A DNA stretch of 64,000 nucleotides from Methylocaldum marinum (GTDB lineage: Bacteria; Pseudomonadota; Gammaproteobacteria; Methylococcales; Methylococcaceae): the NCBI RefSeq assembly GCF_003584645.1, contig NZ_AP017928.1:3882395-3946394 (forward strand). Direction: 5' to 3'. Shown here piece by piece: positions 26,390-36,250 of the stretch. A model generated the notes under the pieces. The model made no database searches and was not told where the DNA came from. It was given only the letters and a program-made list of their open reading frames with translations. The first letter of the stretch is position 1. Every line of letters starts with the position of its first letter. A program made the position numbers and the translations under genes.

Positions 26390-27751
26390 ATGGATGCGCA
26401 AGCGGCCGCCCGCTTCGGCGACGAGATTGCCCACGGCTTCGGGGTGGCGTCGATGGTGGCCGGGGCCGTGGTCGGCGCCCTGGTGGGTGCAGCGGTCATC
26501 GGTGCGGTCGCCGCGACCGGCGGCGTGGCGGCGGTGATCCTGGGCGGCGCGATCGCCGCCGGCGGCTTGTCGGGGGCGCAACTGGTCAAAGCCCTCGCCA
26601 CGATCTTCAACCTGCCGGAACCGACCTCGGGCACCCTGGCGCGGGGCAGTCCCAACGTCGCCATCAACGGGCGCTGGGCGATGCGGGCGGGGGACGATGC
26701 CGCGGCGTCGTGCAACGGCCTCCCGTTCAATCACCCGCCCTGGCCGGCGCCGGTGACCATTGCCCAGGGCAGCCGGCGGGTGCGGATCAACGGCCGGCCC
26801 GCGGCGCGGGTGACGAACAAGCTGAGCTGCGGCGCCCATATCAAGAGCGGCAGCCCGAACGTCTTCATCGGCGGACCGGATGCCGACGTCGCGGCCGTTT
26901 TCGACCTCGAGGCGTGGCTGCACAGCGGACTGGAAGCGCTGGGTGCGGCGGCGCTGATCGGCGGCGGGGTACTGGCGGCCGCGGCGGGTGCAGTAGCGTT
27001 CGGCATCTTTGCCGGGGCAACCGCCGGCGTCATGGCGGCCTTCGAAGGACTGGGCCGGCTCGGCGACCGCCTCGGCCCCGGCTATCGGGACCTCTTGCAG
27101 GGCACAGCAGGCATGGCAGCGTTGCTGGCCGGGCCGAAGGTGGTACGAAAGTCTTCTCACGTCGCACCAGAAGAGATACGCCCCTCCCGCCCATTGGTTG
27201 ACCTGCTCAATGAAAAATGGAATCCAAACAATGTCGCTAGAGCGCTCGCTGCGAAGCGTGGGGATTCTAAACTCGACGCACTGCTCACTGATCATGAATA
27301 TCTGGCGATACGAGCCTATACGTCCGGGCTTTACAAACAGATCAATCCGGCCTTACGAAGCGGTAATCCCGGAGAATGGCGGGTACTCGCGGATGAAGCG
27401 GCAACTGGAATGAAAAAAATGGCTGATAGCGGTTACGGATTCCAAGGCATTACTAGACGGGATGTTACACTAACAGATGAGGAAATAGCGGAACTGTTTC
27501 CGGATAATGGGATCCATGTTGACAACGGGTTCATGTCGAGCACGACGAAAAGCGCCGGAGTTTTTGAAGGAAACACCGTAATATCAGTTTATTCAAAGAC
27601 TGGGGTTGTAATACAGGACGTGTCGGAAGTGCCCTGGGAATCCGAAGTTTTATTTCGACCAGGCACATCGTTTAACGTTTTGGGAAAGGTTTTCGACCAC
27701 CCCGTAAAGGGGATGAGATTTATCCAAATTGAGGAGATTGATCCCATATGA
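26390..27751 (+). CDS. PAAR-domain T6SS effector with ADP-ribosyltransferase toxin domain
   Basis: The 453-residue product starts with a prePAAR-like motif (AARFGDEIAHG, about 6-16) and Ala/Gly membrane-like helices (about 20-65). A PAAR domain follows (about 83-165, GSPNVAINGRWAMRAGDD and GSPNVFIGGPDAD), then a second hydrophobic region (about 183-225). The C-terminal third has ADP-ribosyltransferase hallmarks: LAIRAYTSGLYKQINPALR, an STT motif at 384-386 (GFMSSTTKS) and the biglutamate E417-S-E419. Where family members usually have an Arg-Gly, this protein has Q352-G353 with Arg356 nearby. There is no Rhs shell. It would be VgrG-delivered and modify a target protein with ADP-ribose from NAD. 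The immunity enzyme overlaps the stop. Confidence 0.87.
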   Translation: MDAQAAARFGDEIAHGFGVASMVAGAVVGALVGAAVIGAVAATGGVAAVILGGAIAAGGLSGAQLVKALATIFNLPEPTSGTLARGSPNVAINGRWAMRAGDDAAASCNGLPFNHPPWPAPVTIAQGSRRVRINGRPAARVTNKLSCGAHIKSGSPNVFIGGPDADVAAVFDLEAWLHSGLEALGAAALIGGGVLAAAAGAVAFGIFAGATAGVMAAFEGLGRLGDRLGPGYRDLLQGTAGMAALLAGPKVVRKSSHVAPEEIRPSRPLVDLLNEKWNPNNVARALAAKRGDSKLDALLTDHEYLAIRAYTSGLYKQINPALRSGNPGEWRVLADEAATGMKKMADSGYGFQGITRRDVTLTDEEIAELFPDNGIHVDNGFMSSTTKSAGVFEGNTVISVYSKTGVVIQDVSEVPWESEVLFRPGTSFNVLGKVFDHPVKGMRFIQIEEIDPI

Positions 27752-28914
27752 AAATACTTTCACCTGACCAAAAAGCCTTTCTGGAACGCGATTGCGCTGA
27801 AATGGAGCGTCGCGCCAAATTTCCAAGAGATATGGGATTTCATCCTCTCTCAGATAGGTTTTCTGAAGGCGTCAAGCTCAAGACGCCGTGGTTAAGGGAG
27901 TATGTAATACATCGAAACCATCATAAAGAATCGTCGCGATCCGAATTGTTGGCGTACCTTCGCGAGGCTGGGGCCAAGTCATCGGAGAGCGTTGACCGGT
28001 TTCGTGGGGCTTTACTCGGCCTGGCCCTGGGCGACTCGATGGGCATGCCGCTCGAATTTCAGCCACGAGATGCTCGACACGTAGACAACTTAGTCGGAGG
28101 TGGCCCGTTCAATCTGAAACGGGGAGATTGGACGGACGACACCAGCATGGCCTGCTGTTTGGCCTATAGCCTCATCCAGTGCCGAGGTTTCAACGCCAGA
28201 CACCAAATGGAATGCTATTGTTATTGGTATCAATATGGCGCTTACACGCCGGAAGGCGTTTGCGTCGACATCGGCGTGAGCACAAGAAAAGCGCTGGAAC
28301 GTTTTTTGACCGACGGTGAGCCTTATGCCGGCAGCACTGATCCGTTTAGTGCGGGTAACGGCTCATTATCGCGCCTAGCGCCCGTAGTCTTGTTCTTTAG
28401 CGACGACTTCGAGACTGCTATCTACTTTGCCGGCGAGAGTTCGAGGACTACCCATCAAGCAATCGAGGCGATCGACGCCTGCCGCTACTTCGCTGCGCTG
28501 CTGTTCGGCGCGATTAATGGAGAGAGCAAAGAAAAGCTGTTGACCGGACTTTATTCACCCGTACCGGGATATTGGTCTGATCATCCTCTGACCCCCTCGA
28601 TCGAACAAATCGCGCGGGGTTCGTATAAAAACAAGCCCCGAGAGCAAATCGCTTCGTCTGGATACGTGGTCCATACGCTGGAAGCCGCGTTATGGGCATT
28701 TTATCGCAACGACGACTTCCGCTCGGGATTGCTCGAGGCTGTGAATCTTGCTGACGATGCTGACTCAGTCGGTGCCGTATATGGGCAATTGGCGGGCGCC
28801 TATTACGGCGAAACCAGCTTGCCGATCGAATGGATTCTTCACTTGCATGAGGCACAGGGGTTTTATCATTTTGCCGAAGATATCATGGCGGCAAAATCGG
28901 AGGTAACGGACTGA
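27748..28914 (+). CDS. ADP-ribosylglycohydrolase-family immunity protein
   Basis: The 388-residue product overlaps the toxin stop by four bases. From residue 83 it is an ADP-ribosylglycohydrolase (DRFRGALLGLALGDSMGMPLEF, W128-T-D-D-T for magnesium binding, and NLADDADSVGAVYGQLAGAYYGE near the end). Such enzymes remove ADP-ribose from modified proteins and can undo the toxin's action. The 82-residue N-terminal extension is not part of the family core. In the known Tre1-Tri1 pair a comparable extension plugs the toxin active site, so a double mode of protection is possible here. The metal ligands appear intact. Confidence 0.9.
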   Translation: MKILSPDQKAFLERDCAEMERRAKFPRDMGFHPLSDRFSEGVKLKTPWLREYVIHRNHHKESSRSELLAYLREAGAKSSESVDRFRGALLGLALGDSMGMPLEFQPRDARHVDNLVGGGPFNLKRGDWTDDTSMACCLAYSLIQCRGFNARHQMECYCYWYQYGAYTPEGVCVDIGVSTRKALERFLTDGEPYAGSTDPFSAGNGSLSRLAPVVLFFSDDFETAIYFAGESSRTTHQAIEAIDACRYFAALLFGAINGESKEKLLTGLYSPVPGYWSDHPLTPSIEQIARGSYKNKPREQIASSGYVVHTLEAALWAFYRNDDFRSGLLEAVNLADDADSVGAVYGQLAGAYYGETSLPIEWILHLHEAQGFYHFAEDIMAAKSEVTD

Positions 28915-29396
28915 CCGATAGCAGAACCCTAGCTGGAGTTTCGTTCTAAGCTGACAGCGCGGGCCAAAAAATCGCTAAGTATCAAGTCCTACCTGTTTTA
29001 AACCTTCGTACGAAAGAGATGAGGCCGGGGCGTTTGCCGCTTTTTGAGCGCATGAACGGAAGGCCCCATCCGGTGACCTCCTTCCCAACAGTCAGCATAC
29101 CTTTTTAAAAAGAGTCATTGATGAGGGATCATCGCTTGACTTTGCACAGAGCGATGACCGCGTGTCTCCGTGCTGAAGGTGGTCGGCCCTCCATTTTGCG
29201 TTGAATGTGCGAAATCCGCGCAGGTGAGCCGCCAAAAGACTCGGCTATCTCCTCGAACGAATCGGCTTGGCCGCCGAAGGAGCCCGGCGTCAATCGGGCA
29301 CGACACGCCGCCAATTCCAGTCGCAATTGTTTGGTTATGGTTTCGAAGCGAGCGGTGCAAGATCAAGCATTAACCCTATTTTCCCACTCGGCAAAG
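28915..29396. other. Intergenic region with the left border of duplicated block B
   Basis: No gene is supported. From about 29081 (CCTTCCCAACAGTCAGCAT) the sequence is nearly identical to 37012 onward, so this is where the block B/block C duplication begins. It includes a copy of the 50-bp repeat. Confidence 0.6.
29130..29179 (+). repeat. 50-bp module-border repeat, copy 3
   Basis: It carries CATCGCTTGACTTTGCAC...CCGTGCTGAAGG and lies at the left edge of block B, 220 bp before the vgrG-tail remnant. Confidence 0.8.
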
Positions 29397-29485
29397 GGAA
29401 AAGGACCTCAAATACTGGACAGAGTTATGCAGACTATTACGGAGGCTGGTATGACAAGGCATTTCCGTCCAAGAAACCGAAGTGA
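29397..29485 (+). pseudogene. vgrG 3'-end remnant, block B
   Basis: It encodes the last 30 residues of the VgrG at 5.6 kb (RTSNTGQSYADYYGGWYDKAF...), joined to unrelated upstream sequence at a GGCAAAGG junction. It keeps the ribosome-binding site of the overlapping immunity gene. Confidence 0.85.
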
Positions 29486-30023
29486 GCTGAGTGTCCGGTT
29501 AGGCCGGATGAGTCTGGCCGCCTGGTTGATTGCATGGGGCGGAGCAAACGCTCAAACCAAGGAAAAATCCATGAAACATTCACCGTTATCTCTTTGGCAG
29601 GTCGTTGCCGTATTAACCGAGCAATCGCCGTACACCAAAGCCAAGATTGAAGGCTTGCTGCCGGTGACGCTTGTCGAAACAAATAATGGCGGCGGCAACG
29701 AAATTTTCCAATTTTTCAAGAGCGACCCTGTTTTGTTGAACGACGGTTCGGTGATCCTCAACATCGACCTGCGCCTCAAACGCCACGGGTTTGATCCCGG
29801 CTTCTTGGTCCTGGAGCTTGGTGGAACCTGCGTCCCACTGGAGGAAGTTCGCGGCCATTATGGTGACCTCCAGATTACCGATACCCCTCACGGCCACTCG
29901 TTAGATGAAAAGACTTCCTACACGGCCTATCTGCCTTGGGGAGAATTGTCTTTCGGTTTTGCCGAACGCAACCCGGATTGTTTAGCCTCGATCGTCTTCG
30001 AACCTAAGAAAGGTGGCATGTGA
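29451..30023 (+). CDS. VgrG-associated immunity protein, copy B
   Basis: The 190-residue product differs from copy A mainly where ERKTFGSDINQF becomes ETNNGGGNEIFQF. It keeps both possible starts: the GGAG-preceded ATG with the hydrophobic leader, and the internal ATG with AAGGA. It lies behind a 30-codon vgrG remnant instead of a full vgrG and may be expressed from a promoter in the repeated border region. A role as spare immunity against the VgrG tip is inferred. Confidence 0.7.
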   Translation: MTRHFRPRNRSELSVRLGRMSLAAWLIAWGGANAQTKEKSMKHSPLSLWQVVAVLTEQSPYTKAKIEGLLPVTLVETNNGGGNEIFQFFKSDPVLLNDGSVILNIDLRLKRHGFDPGFLVLELGGTCVPLEEVRGHYGDLQITDTPHGHSLDEKTSYTAYLPWGELSFGFAERNPDCLASIVFEPKKGGM

Positions 30024-30030
30024 TGGGGCG

Positions 30031-33000
30031 ATGAGTTTCGAAACGATACACGAAACTGCAGTTGCCAGCCCTCCGGCCGCCATGTCAGAAGTTCAACAAA
30101 CCCAACTACCGCCTGCACTATCGACGGGAACGCCTGGTGCGGCTCGAACATAGCGACGGCTACACCCTCGATTTCGCCTGGCGGCCCGAGGGCACTTTGG
30201 GCGCGGTGTGGCTGCACGAGCCCGACGGTCCGCCGGTAGAACTGGTCCGCTATCAGCACGACGCCCAGGGCCGGCTGATCCGGAGCCAAAGCGACGCCAG
30301 CGGCCACCTGGTCTACGCCTACGACGAGCGCCACCGGCTCATTGCCTGGGGCGACAGCGGCCGGACCTCGGTTCAGCTCCGGTATGACGCAGCGGGCTGG
30401 GTGACCCGGGTCGACACGCCGCACGGCATCCATGCCGCCCGCTTCGAGTACGACCGCCCCGCGCGGATCACCCGGGTGTGGCTCGACGGCGCCTGCACGA
30501 CCTACCACGCCACGGCCGACGGGCTCGTCACCCGGGTGATCGATCCCCTGGGCGCGGAGACCGTCACCGCCTGGGATGCCTACCAGCGGAAAGTGAGCGA
30601 GACCGACCCGCTCGGCCGGGTCACCCGCTACGCCTACACCGACGACGGCGGGCTCCGGAGCATCACCGACCCGTGCGGCCGCACCACCCGCTTCACCTAT
30701 GACGACGCCGGCAATTGCCTCCGGCTCGAGACGCCGGACGGGCAGCGCTGGCACTGGACCTACGATGCCGCCGGGAATCCCTGCACCGAACAGACCCCGG
30801 ACGGCTTGATCACCCGCCTGGAACGGGACGCCCGCGGCCGGCTCGTCCGCCACATCCGGCCGGACCGGAGCGAAACCCGGTTCCACTACGATGCCCTGGG
30901 CCGGCCCTGCGGCGTGACCGCCCCCAACGGCGGCGAGACCCGCTGGGCCCAGGACCGGCTCGGCCGGGTGTTCGAAACGACCGATGCCGAAGGCGCCCTG
31001 ACCCGCTACGCCTACCCGCCGGAGTCCGACGGCGCGGCGCCCAAGGCCCGCGGCCATACCGCGCCGAGCCGGGTAATCCTCGCCAACGGCGACACCTGGA
31101 CCTACCGCTACGACGCCGAGGGTCTCCCGGACGCCGTTACCGATGCCGCCGGCCATACCCGACGGTACCGCTGGGGCGCTTACGATCTGCTGGAAAGCCA
31201 TAGCGACCCCTTGGGCGGCGTCACCCGCTACCGCTACGACGCCCAGGCCCGGCTCGCCGCCGTCACCAACGCCCTCGGCCAGACCTGGCGCTACACTTAC
31301 GACCCGGCCGGCCGCTGCGTCCAGGAAACCGACTTCGCCGGGCGTATCACCCGCTATCGCTACGATGCCGCCGGCCGCCTGCTGGTGAAGACCGCGCCCG
31401 ACGGCCACGACTATTGCTACACCTGGGACGAGCGCGACCGCCTGACCCGCATCGACGCCGGCGACAGCCGCATCGACTACGCCTACGACGAATCGGGCCG
31501 CCTCACCCGCGCCGCGCTGTACCGGGGCGACACCCTCGAGAGCGAGACCTGCTTGCGCTACGATCCGCACGGGCGCTTGCTGGAAGAAACCCAAGGGCCG
31601 CACCGCATCGCCTGGCGCTACGACGCCTGCGGCCGCCTCGCCGGGCGCACCACCCCGCTGGGCACGGTGGCCTACGATTACGACGCCCTGGGCCTGCTCG
31701 ACGCCCTCACCGGCCCCCGCGGCGAGGTACATGTCCAGCGCGACCGCCTGGGCCGTACCCTTCAGCGCAGCAGCCGGCCCTTCGGACCCGACGGCCAGCC
31801 GGTCCTCGTGCCGGGGCCGCAGTTCCACCTCACCCAGCGCTTCGACGCCGCCGGGCACCTCCTCGCCCAGGCGCTCCGCGGCGACGGCCTGCCGCCGGCC
31901 CAGCGCCGCTACCACTGGCAGCACGGCCGGCTGATCGGCCTCGACGACGCCCGCTTCGGACGCACCCGCTACCGCTATGACGCCCGCGACCAGGTGCTCG
32001 AGGCCCGGTACGACCCCGGCCCGGGCTACGGCCCCACGCTCGGCGGCCTCTCGCCCGGCCCCGGCCCGCAGCCGGGCGTCACCGCGGAAACCTTCGGCTA
32101 CGATGCCTTGGGCAACCTCTGCGGACAGCACACTCCGCAGGCGCACGCGGACCAGACCTACACCCCGGCCGGCAGCGTCGCCCGCCGCGGCCAGACCGAG
32201 TACCGCTACGACGAACGCGGCCGCACCACCTGCCGCACCGAGCACCGCCCGGGGTTTCGGCCGCACACCTGGCACTACCGCTGGGACGCCTTCGACCGCC
32301 TGATCCAGGTCCACACCCCGGACGGCCAGGTCTGGCGCTACACCTACGACGCCTTCGGCCGGCGCCTCGCCAAACACTGCCTCACCCCCGGCCGCGCCGG
32401 CCGGCGCCGGCCCCTCGTCGAAGCCCAGTATCTCTGGGACGGCCCCAACCTCGCGGTCGAATGGCGACGCTACGGGACGACTGACGCGGCGGCCGCCCCG
32501 ACCGAAACCCGCGAATGGCATCACGAGCCCGGCACTTTCGTGCCCCTGGCCCTGGCTTACCAACGCGAGCAAGCCCGCCCCGCCTGGCTGCACGTCATCA
32601 CCGACCCGCTCGGCACCCCGCGGGAGCTCGTCAGCGACGACGGCGAGGTCGTCTGGGCCGGCCGGCTGCGCACCTGGGGCCGGCTCGACCGCTGGGCGGT
32701 CAAGGAAAGCGACACCCGCTTGGCCCGCCGCCTGCCGCGGGGCTACCGGACCGCCGCCAACGATCCCTACCTCGAGGTCGATCTGCGCTTCCAGAACCAG
32801 TGGGAAGACCCGGAAAGCGGGCTGTACTACAACTACCAGCGCTACTATGATCCCGACACCGGGCAATACCTGAGTCCCGATCCGATCGGACTCCGGGGCG
32901 GCCTCCGGCCGCACGGGTACGTGCACAATCCCGTGGGCTGGGTCGATCCGTGGGGGTTGGCGGGGTGTCCCACTAGGTTTGATCGAAAGACAAATCAATT

Positions 33001-33358
33001 TCAAGGCGCCGACGGCCGGTTTATATCGCGCGCGGACGCAGCCAAATACGCACGGCTCAATCCACAAAAGCAGGCTAGCCATATATTAGGCACCCCAAAT
33101 TACACCAACCGCATTAAGCAAGGGAAACCTACATCTGCGTTTTCTGACAGGGCAACAGCAGAAGCTCTAACACGAGAGGCGTTAGCGTTAGGAAACCCAG
33201 TACGGAACTCGGCAGGCAAAATTGTTCCAGGACAATTTGAATATGATTTTAATCGTCCAGTCGGTACAGGTTACTTTGGCGGGACTCAAAGCAAGGTTAC
33301 TGTCCATGTGGACAGCAATGGGATGATCCATGGCCACCCATCTGGCCCGGAGCTTTGA
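30031..33358 (+). pseudogene. eagR-rhs deletion fusion with Ntox50-like toxin tip (block B)
   Basis: The first 27 or so codons of eagR (MSFETIHETAVASPP) run at about 30106 into the middle of the Rhs core (YRLHYRRERLVRLEHS). Compared with copy A this removes the rest of eagR, the PAAR domain and the N-terminal shell, about 1.7 kb, and puts the two frames out of register. The remaining core of about 950 residues is open to the DPWGLAGCP junction. A tip of about 130 residues follows, with KQASHILGTPNYTNRIKQGKPTS, the signature I associate with the Ntox50 RNase family. Without PAAR it cannot be loaded as it stands. The immunity gene downstream is intact. Confidence 0.85.
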
Positions 33359-33360
33359 TA

Positions 33361-33846
33361 ATGAACATAGACCTAAGACAGCAGATTCTGTCAGATATCA
33401 CAAAGAGTTATCATAATCTTTCATTTCCGAACTTTTCCTTCATTCTTGAAAGACACAAAGCAGGATATTATTCGGATCTTATCGCCAAATTAAAGGCCAC
33501 TTTTTCTCTTACAGATAACTCAGACTTTAACTATCACCAATGTTATTCCTTTAGTCTAAAAGCAGGCTCTCAGGAGTGGGGATTAGAGTTATCTCTTGTT
33601 GGACGTTACGGATTTTGCCAGCGGCACGGCCACGATAATATAGTCTTGACTGAAAAGACTCCTAAAAACAAAATCGAACATGGCCTGATCGATACGCTAT
33701 GTAATCAAAACGTTATACTTCTATCTATGGAAGATCTGAAAACAGATTTAGGAATTTTCTTAGTTGATGAGGATATGTCTCTAGGGCACAGTGGTTTTGT
33801 GTTTAATCTATTATTCTGGCGAGAACGTTATATCGACGATCTATAA
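33361..33846 (+). CDS. Putative immunity protein of the block B toxin
   Basis: The 161-residue product from MNIDLRQQILSDITKSYHN begins two bases after the toxin stop; a TTG overlapping the stop is an alternative start. It is AT-rich and leucine/isoleucine-rich, with no signal peptide. GSQEWGLELSLVGRYGFCQRHGHDN and VLLSMEDLKTDLGIFLVDEDMS-like segments suggest an alpha/beta fold. No named family is recognised. Immunity is inferred from position. Confidence 0.6.
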   Translation: MNIDLRQQILSDITKSYHNLSFPNFSFILERHKAGYYSDLIAKLKATFSLTDNSDFNYHQCYSFSLKAGSQEWGLELSLVGRYGFCQRHGHDNIVLTEKTPKNKIEHGLIDTLCNQNVILLSMEDLKTDLGIFLVDEDMSLGHSGFVFNLLFWRERYIDDL

Positions 33847-33860
33847 TAGACGGTGGCGGG

Positions 33861-34591
33861 TCAATTTAGTTGAAAGCAGTGGCGATTAATGAAGAGGCCG
33901 ATCACCCCATCGTGAAGCAACTCAGATTTTGAAAAGCAGATCGTTTTGCGAGTTAAGCGCTTGATGCGAGTGCGTAACAAAAGGTTTTTGTTTTCGATCT
34001 TTTGCGTATATTTCTTACCAATGACGTGCTTGTTTGCCGGAATGAACGCAGCATAGCTTGGCCAATCATCGGTGTAATAGGTTCGAATATTGAAAACGCG
34101 CAGATTGGCGATCAATTGTTCGCAAACGTCCTCTTTGCGCCGCCCAAACACAAAGGACAAAATGCATCCGGTGGCGGCGTCGATGGCGTACCAGAGCCAA
34201 CGTGGGTTCTTCTTGCGAGCCACATAGCTCCACTGTTCGTCCGCCTGAGCATCCATCGGCGAATCAAAGAGATGCCTGATTTCCACGGCGATTTCCCGAG
34301 AGCCGATGTAAGGATTCACCGTGACCACTTCGGTGGACTTTTTTTCAGTGTAGACATGACTGTGTTTTTCCCAATCCCGAGAACACGAGCGGTATCTCGA
34401 ATACCACTGCCATTCATCGCCATGTCAACAATCTGTTCTTTGATACCGGACTCGTAGGCCCGGTAAATGTATTCGGTCTTGAAGGTGCGCCCACAGTGCT
34501 TGCAACGAAAGCGGGGGTAACCATTCTGTGTACCATAGCGCACCACATCGGAACTTTTACAGTATTTGCACGGAATCGTTTGATAGGCCAT
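33861..34591 (-). mobile_element. insAB: IS1-family element, InsA and InsB with frameshift site
   Basis: InsA (34316-34591, 91 aa) has an N-terminal zinc finger (CKYCKSSDVVRYG, FRCKHCGRTF) and a helix-turn-helix (GSGIRDTARVLGIGKNTVM). InsB (to 33861) carries the DDE-type core (DEQWSYVARKKNPRWLWYAID, YYTDDWPSYAAFIP, NRHCFQLN). The two overlap at a run of seven A residues (34345-34339 on the minus strand). A -1 shift there yields the fusion ...LKKKSTEVVTVNPYIG, exactly as in IS1. Both halves look intact. Terminal repeats were not resolved, so the element borders are approximate. Confidence 0.88.
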
Positions 34592-34606
34592 TGGTCCAGT
34601 CAATGC

Positions 34607-35501
34607 TTAAGCTAAGAAATAATTGTACATTGTAGTATATAAACTACTTAAACCCACCACCAAGCAGTGGAAGAACTTCATGCCACCGATGGCATGCTCA
34701 ACGATGACCCGCGTGGCGGCTTGTTTTCTGTTCTGTTTCTTCTGCTCAGGCGTCAATGTCGGATTAGGGTTTTTCTTGGATTTTCTGGGTTTCTTGTGGG
34801 GTAGATATATTTGGGTACTTTGATAATCTTTGTCCGCGCCCAGAAATCCTAAGTCAAGCCATAAATTGACCTTCTCGAACCACGCTGAACCCGGTGTGAA
34901 GACGTCTTTCATGAGTGTGTAGTCATGTACGCTGCCTGCCACAATGCGGCACAAAAACAATATCCTTCGATTAAAGTCGGAGATTACGAGGGATTTGAGC
35001 GTATGTCTTTTTTTTTCCGCTGTAATGCTTTTCCTGTTCAGTTTCATCTTGGGGTCGAACGCAAGCGACCTCCACGCCATCGATCGCTATGTTCTTATAT
35101 TGATCAATGAGTTGAGAGAATTCTTCTGGGGTTGTTAGCGTGCGCTCCGGCATGACGTTGAGGATTGTCAACGCTCGTCCCAAAACCGGCAGCAACCGGT
35201 CGATGTGGGCATGGGCATGTCCGCCACTGAAACCGAAATGAAAGCCCAGAACGTCAAAAGTGGGATAGGTTTTCAGATAGTACAAAACGAAAAACAGCTT
35301 TTTCTCGTAAGAATCAAGATAACCTTTAGGGCCGCCCTGTTTGACGTGTTTTATCTCGCCCTTTTCGACACGCTCTCGATCGATGGCGAGAGCGGCCGAC
35401 TCGAATACTTTGACGAGGGCTGTGAACTTCGCCTTGGGCATTCCAATCAACGATGCCACGATGCGGTCATCGGTTATTTGGCTAAATTTTTCGTAGATCA
35501 T
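34607..35501 (-). CDS. IS5-family (DDE_Tnp_4) transposase in two frames joined by an A9 slip
   Basis: The first frame (MIYEKFSQITDDRIVASLIG...FFVLYYLKTYPTFDVLGFHFG) ends in HYSGKKK at a run of nine A. The second continues EKKRHTLKSLVISDFNRRILFL...LDLGFLGADKDYQ...RVIVEHAIGGMKFF. Together they make one transposase of about 295 aa. The slippery run at the join suggests programmed frameshifting, as in several IS5 subgroups, rather than decay. Terminal inverted repeats were not identified. It abuts the IS1 element. Confidence 0.8.
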
Positions 35502-35579
35502 GGAAGGTTTTTATATTTGGATTTGTTTAAGAAACAATTGGGCTATCAATACCATGCATTAGCATCAGGTACAACTCTA

Positions 35580-35960
35580 ATGAATATCCAAGTCCTTGAA
35601 GTGCACAAACGCGATTGTCTGGAGGTCGTATTCCAGGGAGATATTGGTCGAGGTATAGCCAACTGGATTGGCCCGTGTCCGGAGGTGAACGCAAGTTATG
35701 AGGTTGAGCTGGAAATCCATGAAGTACTAAAGTGGGGTGAATCGATTATACCGGCTGGTAATGATATTGAACTGATTGAACAAACCAAGATGGGATATTC
35801 GATCGTAGGCAAAGTCATAACCGTTGAGGCTGACGGGTGTATAGCAGTTAGGCTTTCTGGGAGTATCGTCTTAGTTGAAACAGAGGGCACTCCTTCAGGA
35901 TATTCCGGATATGTAAACATCAAGACATCGACATTGTCTTTTTACCCTGTACATACCTAG
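35580..35960 (+). CDS. Hypothetical small beta-rich protein, possible orphan immunity
   Basis: The 126-residue product (MNIQVLEVHKRDCLEVVFQGDIGRGIANWIGPCPEV) lies just after the IS5-like element. It is acidic and beta-rich and has no signal peptide. The frame is open upstream through the IS, but that part is the antisense of the transposase, so I use the first ATG after the IS border. No family is recognised. Like other immunity genes in the island it is AT-rich and stands next to no toxin, perhaps because the IS elements replaced it. Confidence 0.5.
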   Translation: MNIQVLEVHKRDCLEVVFQGDIGRGIANWIGPCPEVNASYEVELEIHEVLKWGESIIPAGNDIELIEQTKMGYSIVGKVITVEADGCIAVRLSGSIVLVETEGTPSGYSGYVNIKTSTLSFYPVHT

Positions 35961-36008
35961 CTGAGGGGCCACAAAGGGTAGAGTAGAGAGCAGGCTTCCG
36001 GCTTCCGC

Positions 36009-36031
36009 CACAAAGGGGTCAGGTCTTGCAA
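36009..36031 (+). repeat. AAAGGGGTCAGG repeat, copy at the RAYT border
   Basis: The 23-bp sequence CACAAAGGGGTCAGGTC... is identical to those at 14.3 and 46.2 kb. Here no Rhs fragment follows; instead a transposase-end-like segment and a REP-like repeat do. Confidence 0.75.
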
Positions 36032-36032
36032 C

Positions 36033-36191
36033 CCAGCCCTTTTAAGGTGTCCGCTATTGATCCCGGAGCCCGCGTAGGATGCGGTGACGAAGGAACCGCA
36101 TCGTTCGTGTTGGTCTTCCGATGCGTCTCCAATTGCAAACGGCGTCTTTGGGAGCGCCGAAGTCACCCTTCCAATCGCAAACGGTTGGTTT
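36033..36191 (-). repeat. Shared flank upstream of both RAYT relics, with REP-like repeats
   Basis: The sequence CCCTTTTAAGGTGTCCGC and the stretch with GCGTAGGATGCGGTGACG recur at 48391-48620. In this copy about 115 bp in the middle are missing. On the minus strand the longer copy ends in KKPLQKNPDDPKQPHVSTYK, which resembles the C-terminus of a transposase. Two CAATYGCAAACGG units follow. Confidence 0.65.
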
Positions 36192-36250
36192 AGCTGCAAC
36201 CTTTTCTTCGTCGGTACATTTCACGCAATCGGAGCACCGAAAGCTCTATA

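Noticed and set aside
29205..29450. Extension of the copy B immunity frame upstream (and the same at 37138) as a longer protein.
   Set aside because: The extra 82 residues come from unrelated border sequence and the vgrG tail in another frame; the ATG with GGAG that is common to all three copies is the better start.
35205..35579. N-terminal extension of the small gene at 35.6 kb.
   Set aside because: It is the antisense of the IS5-like transposase gene and has no coding character of its own.
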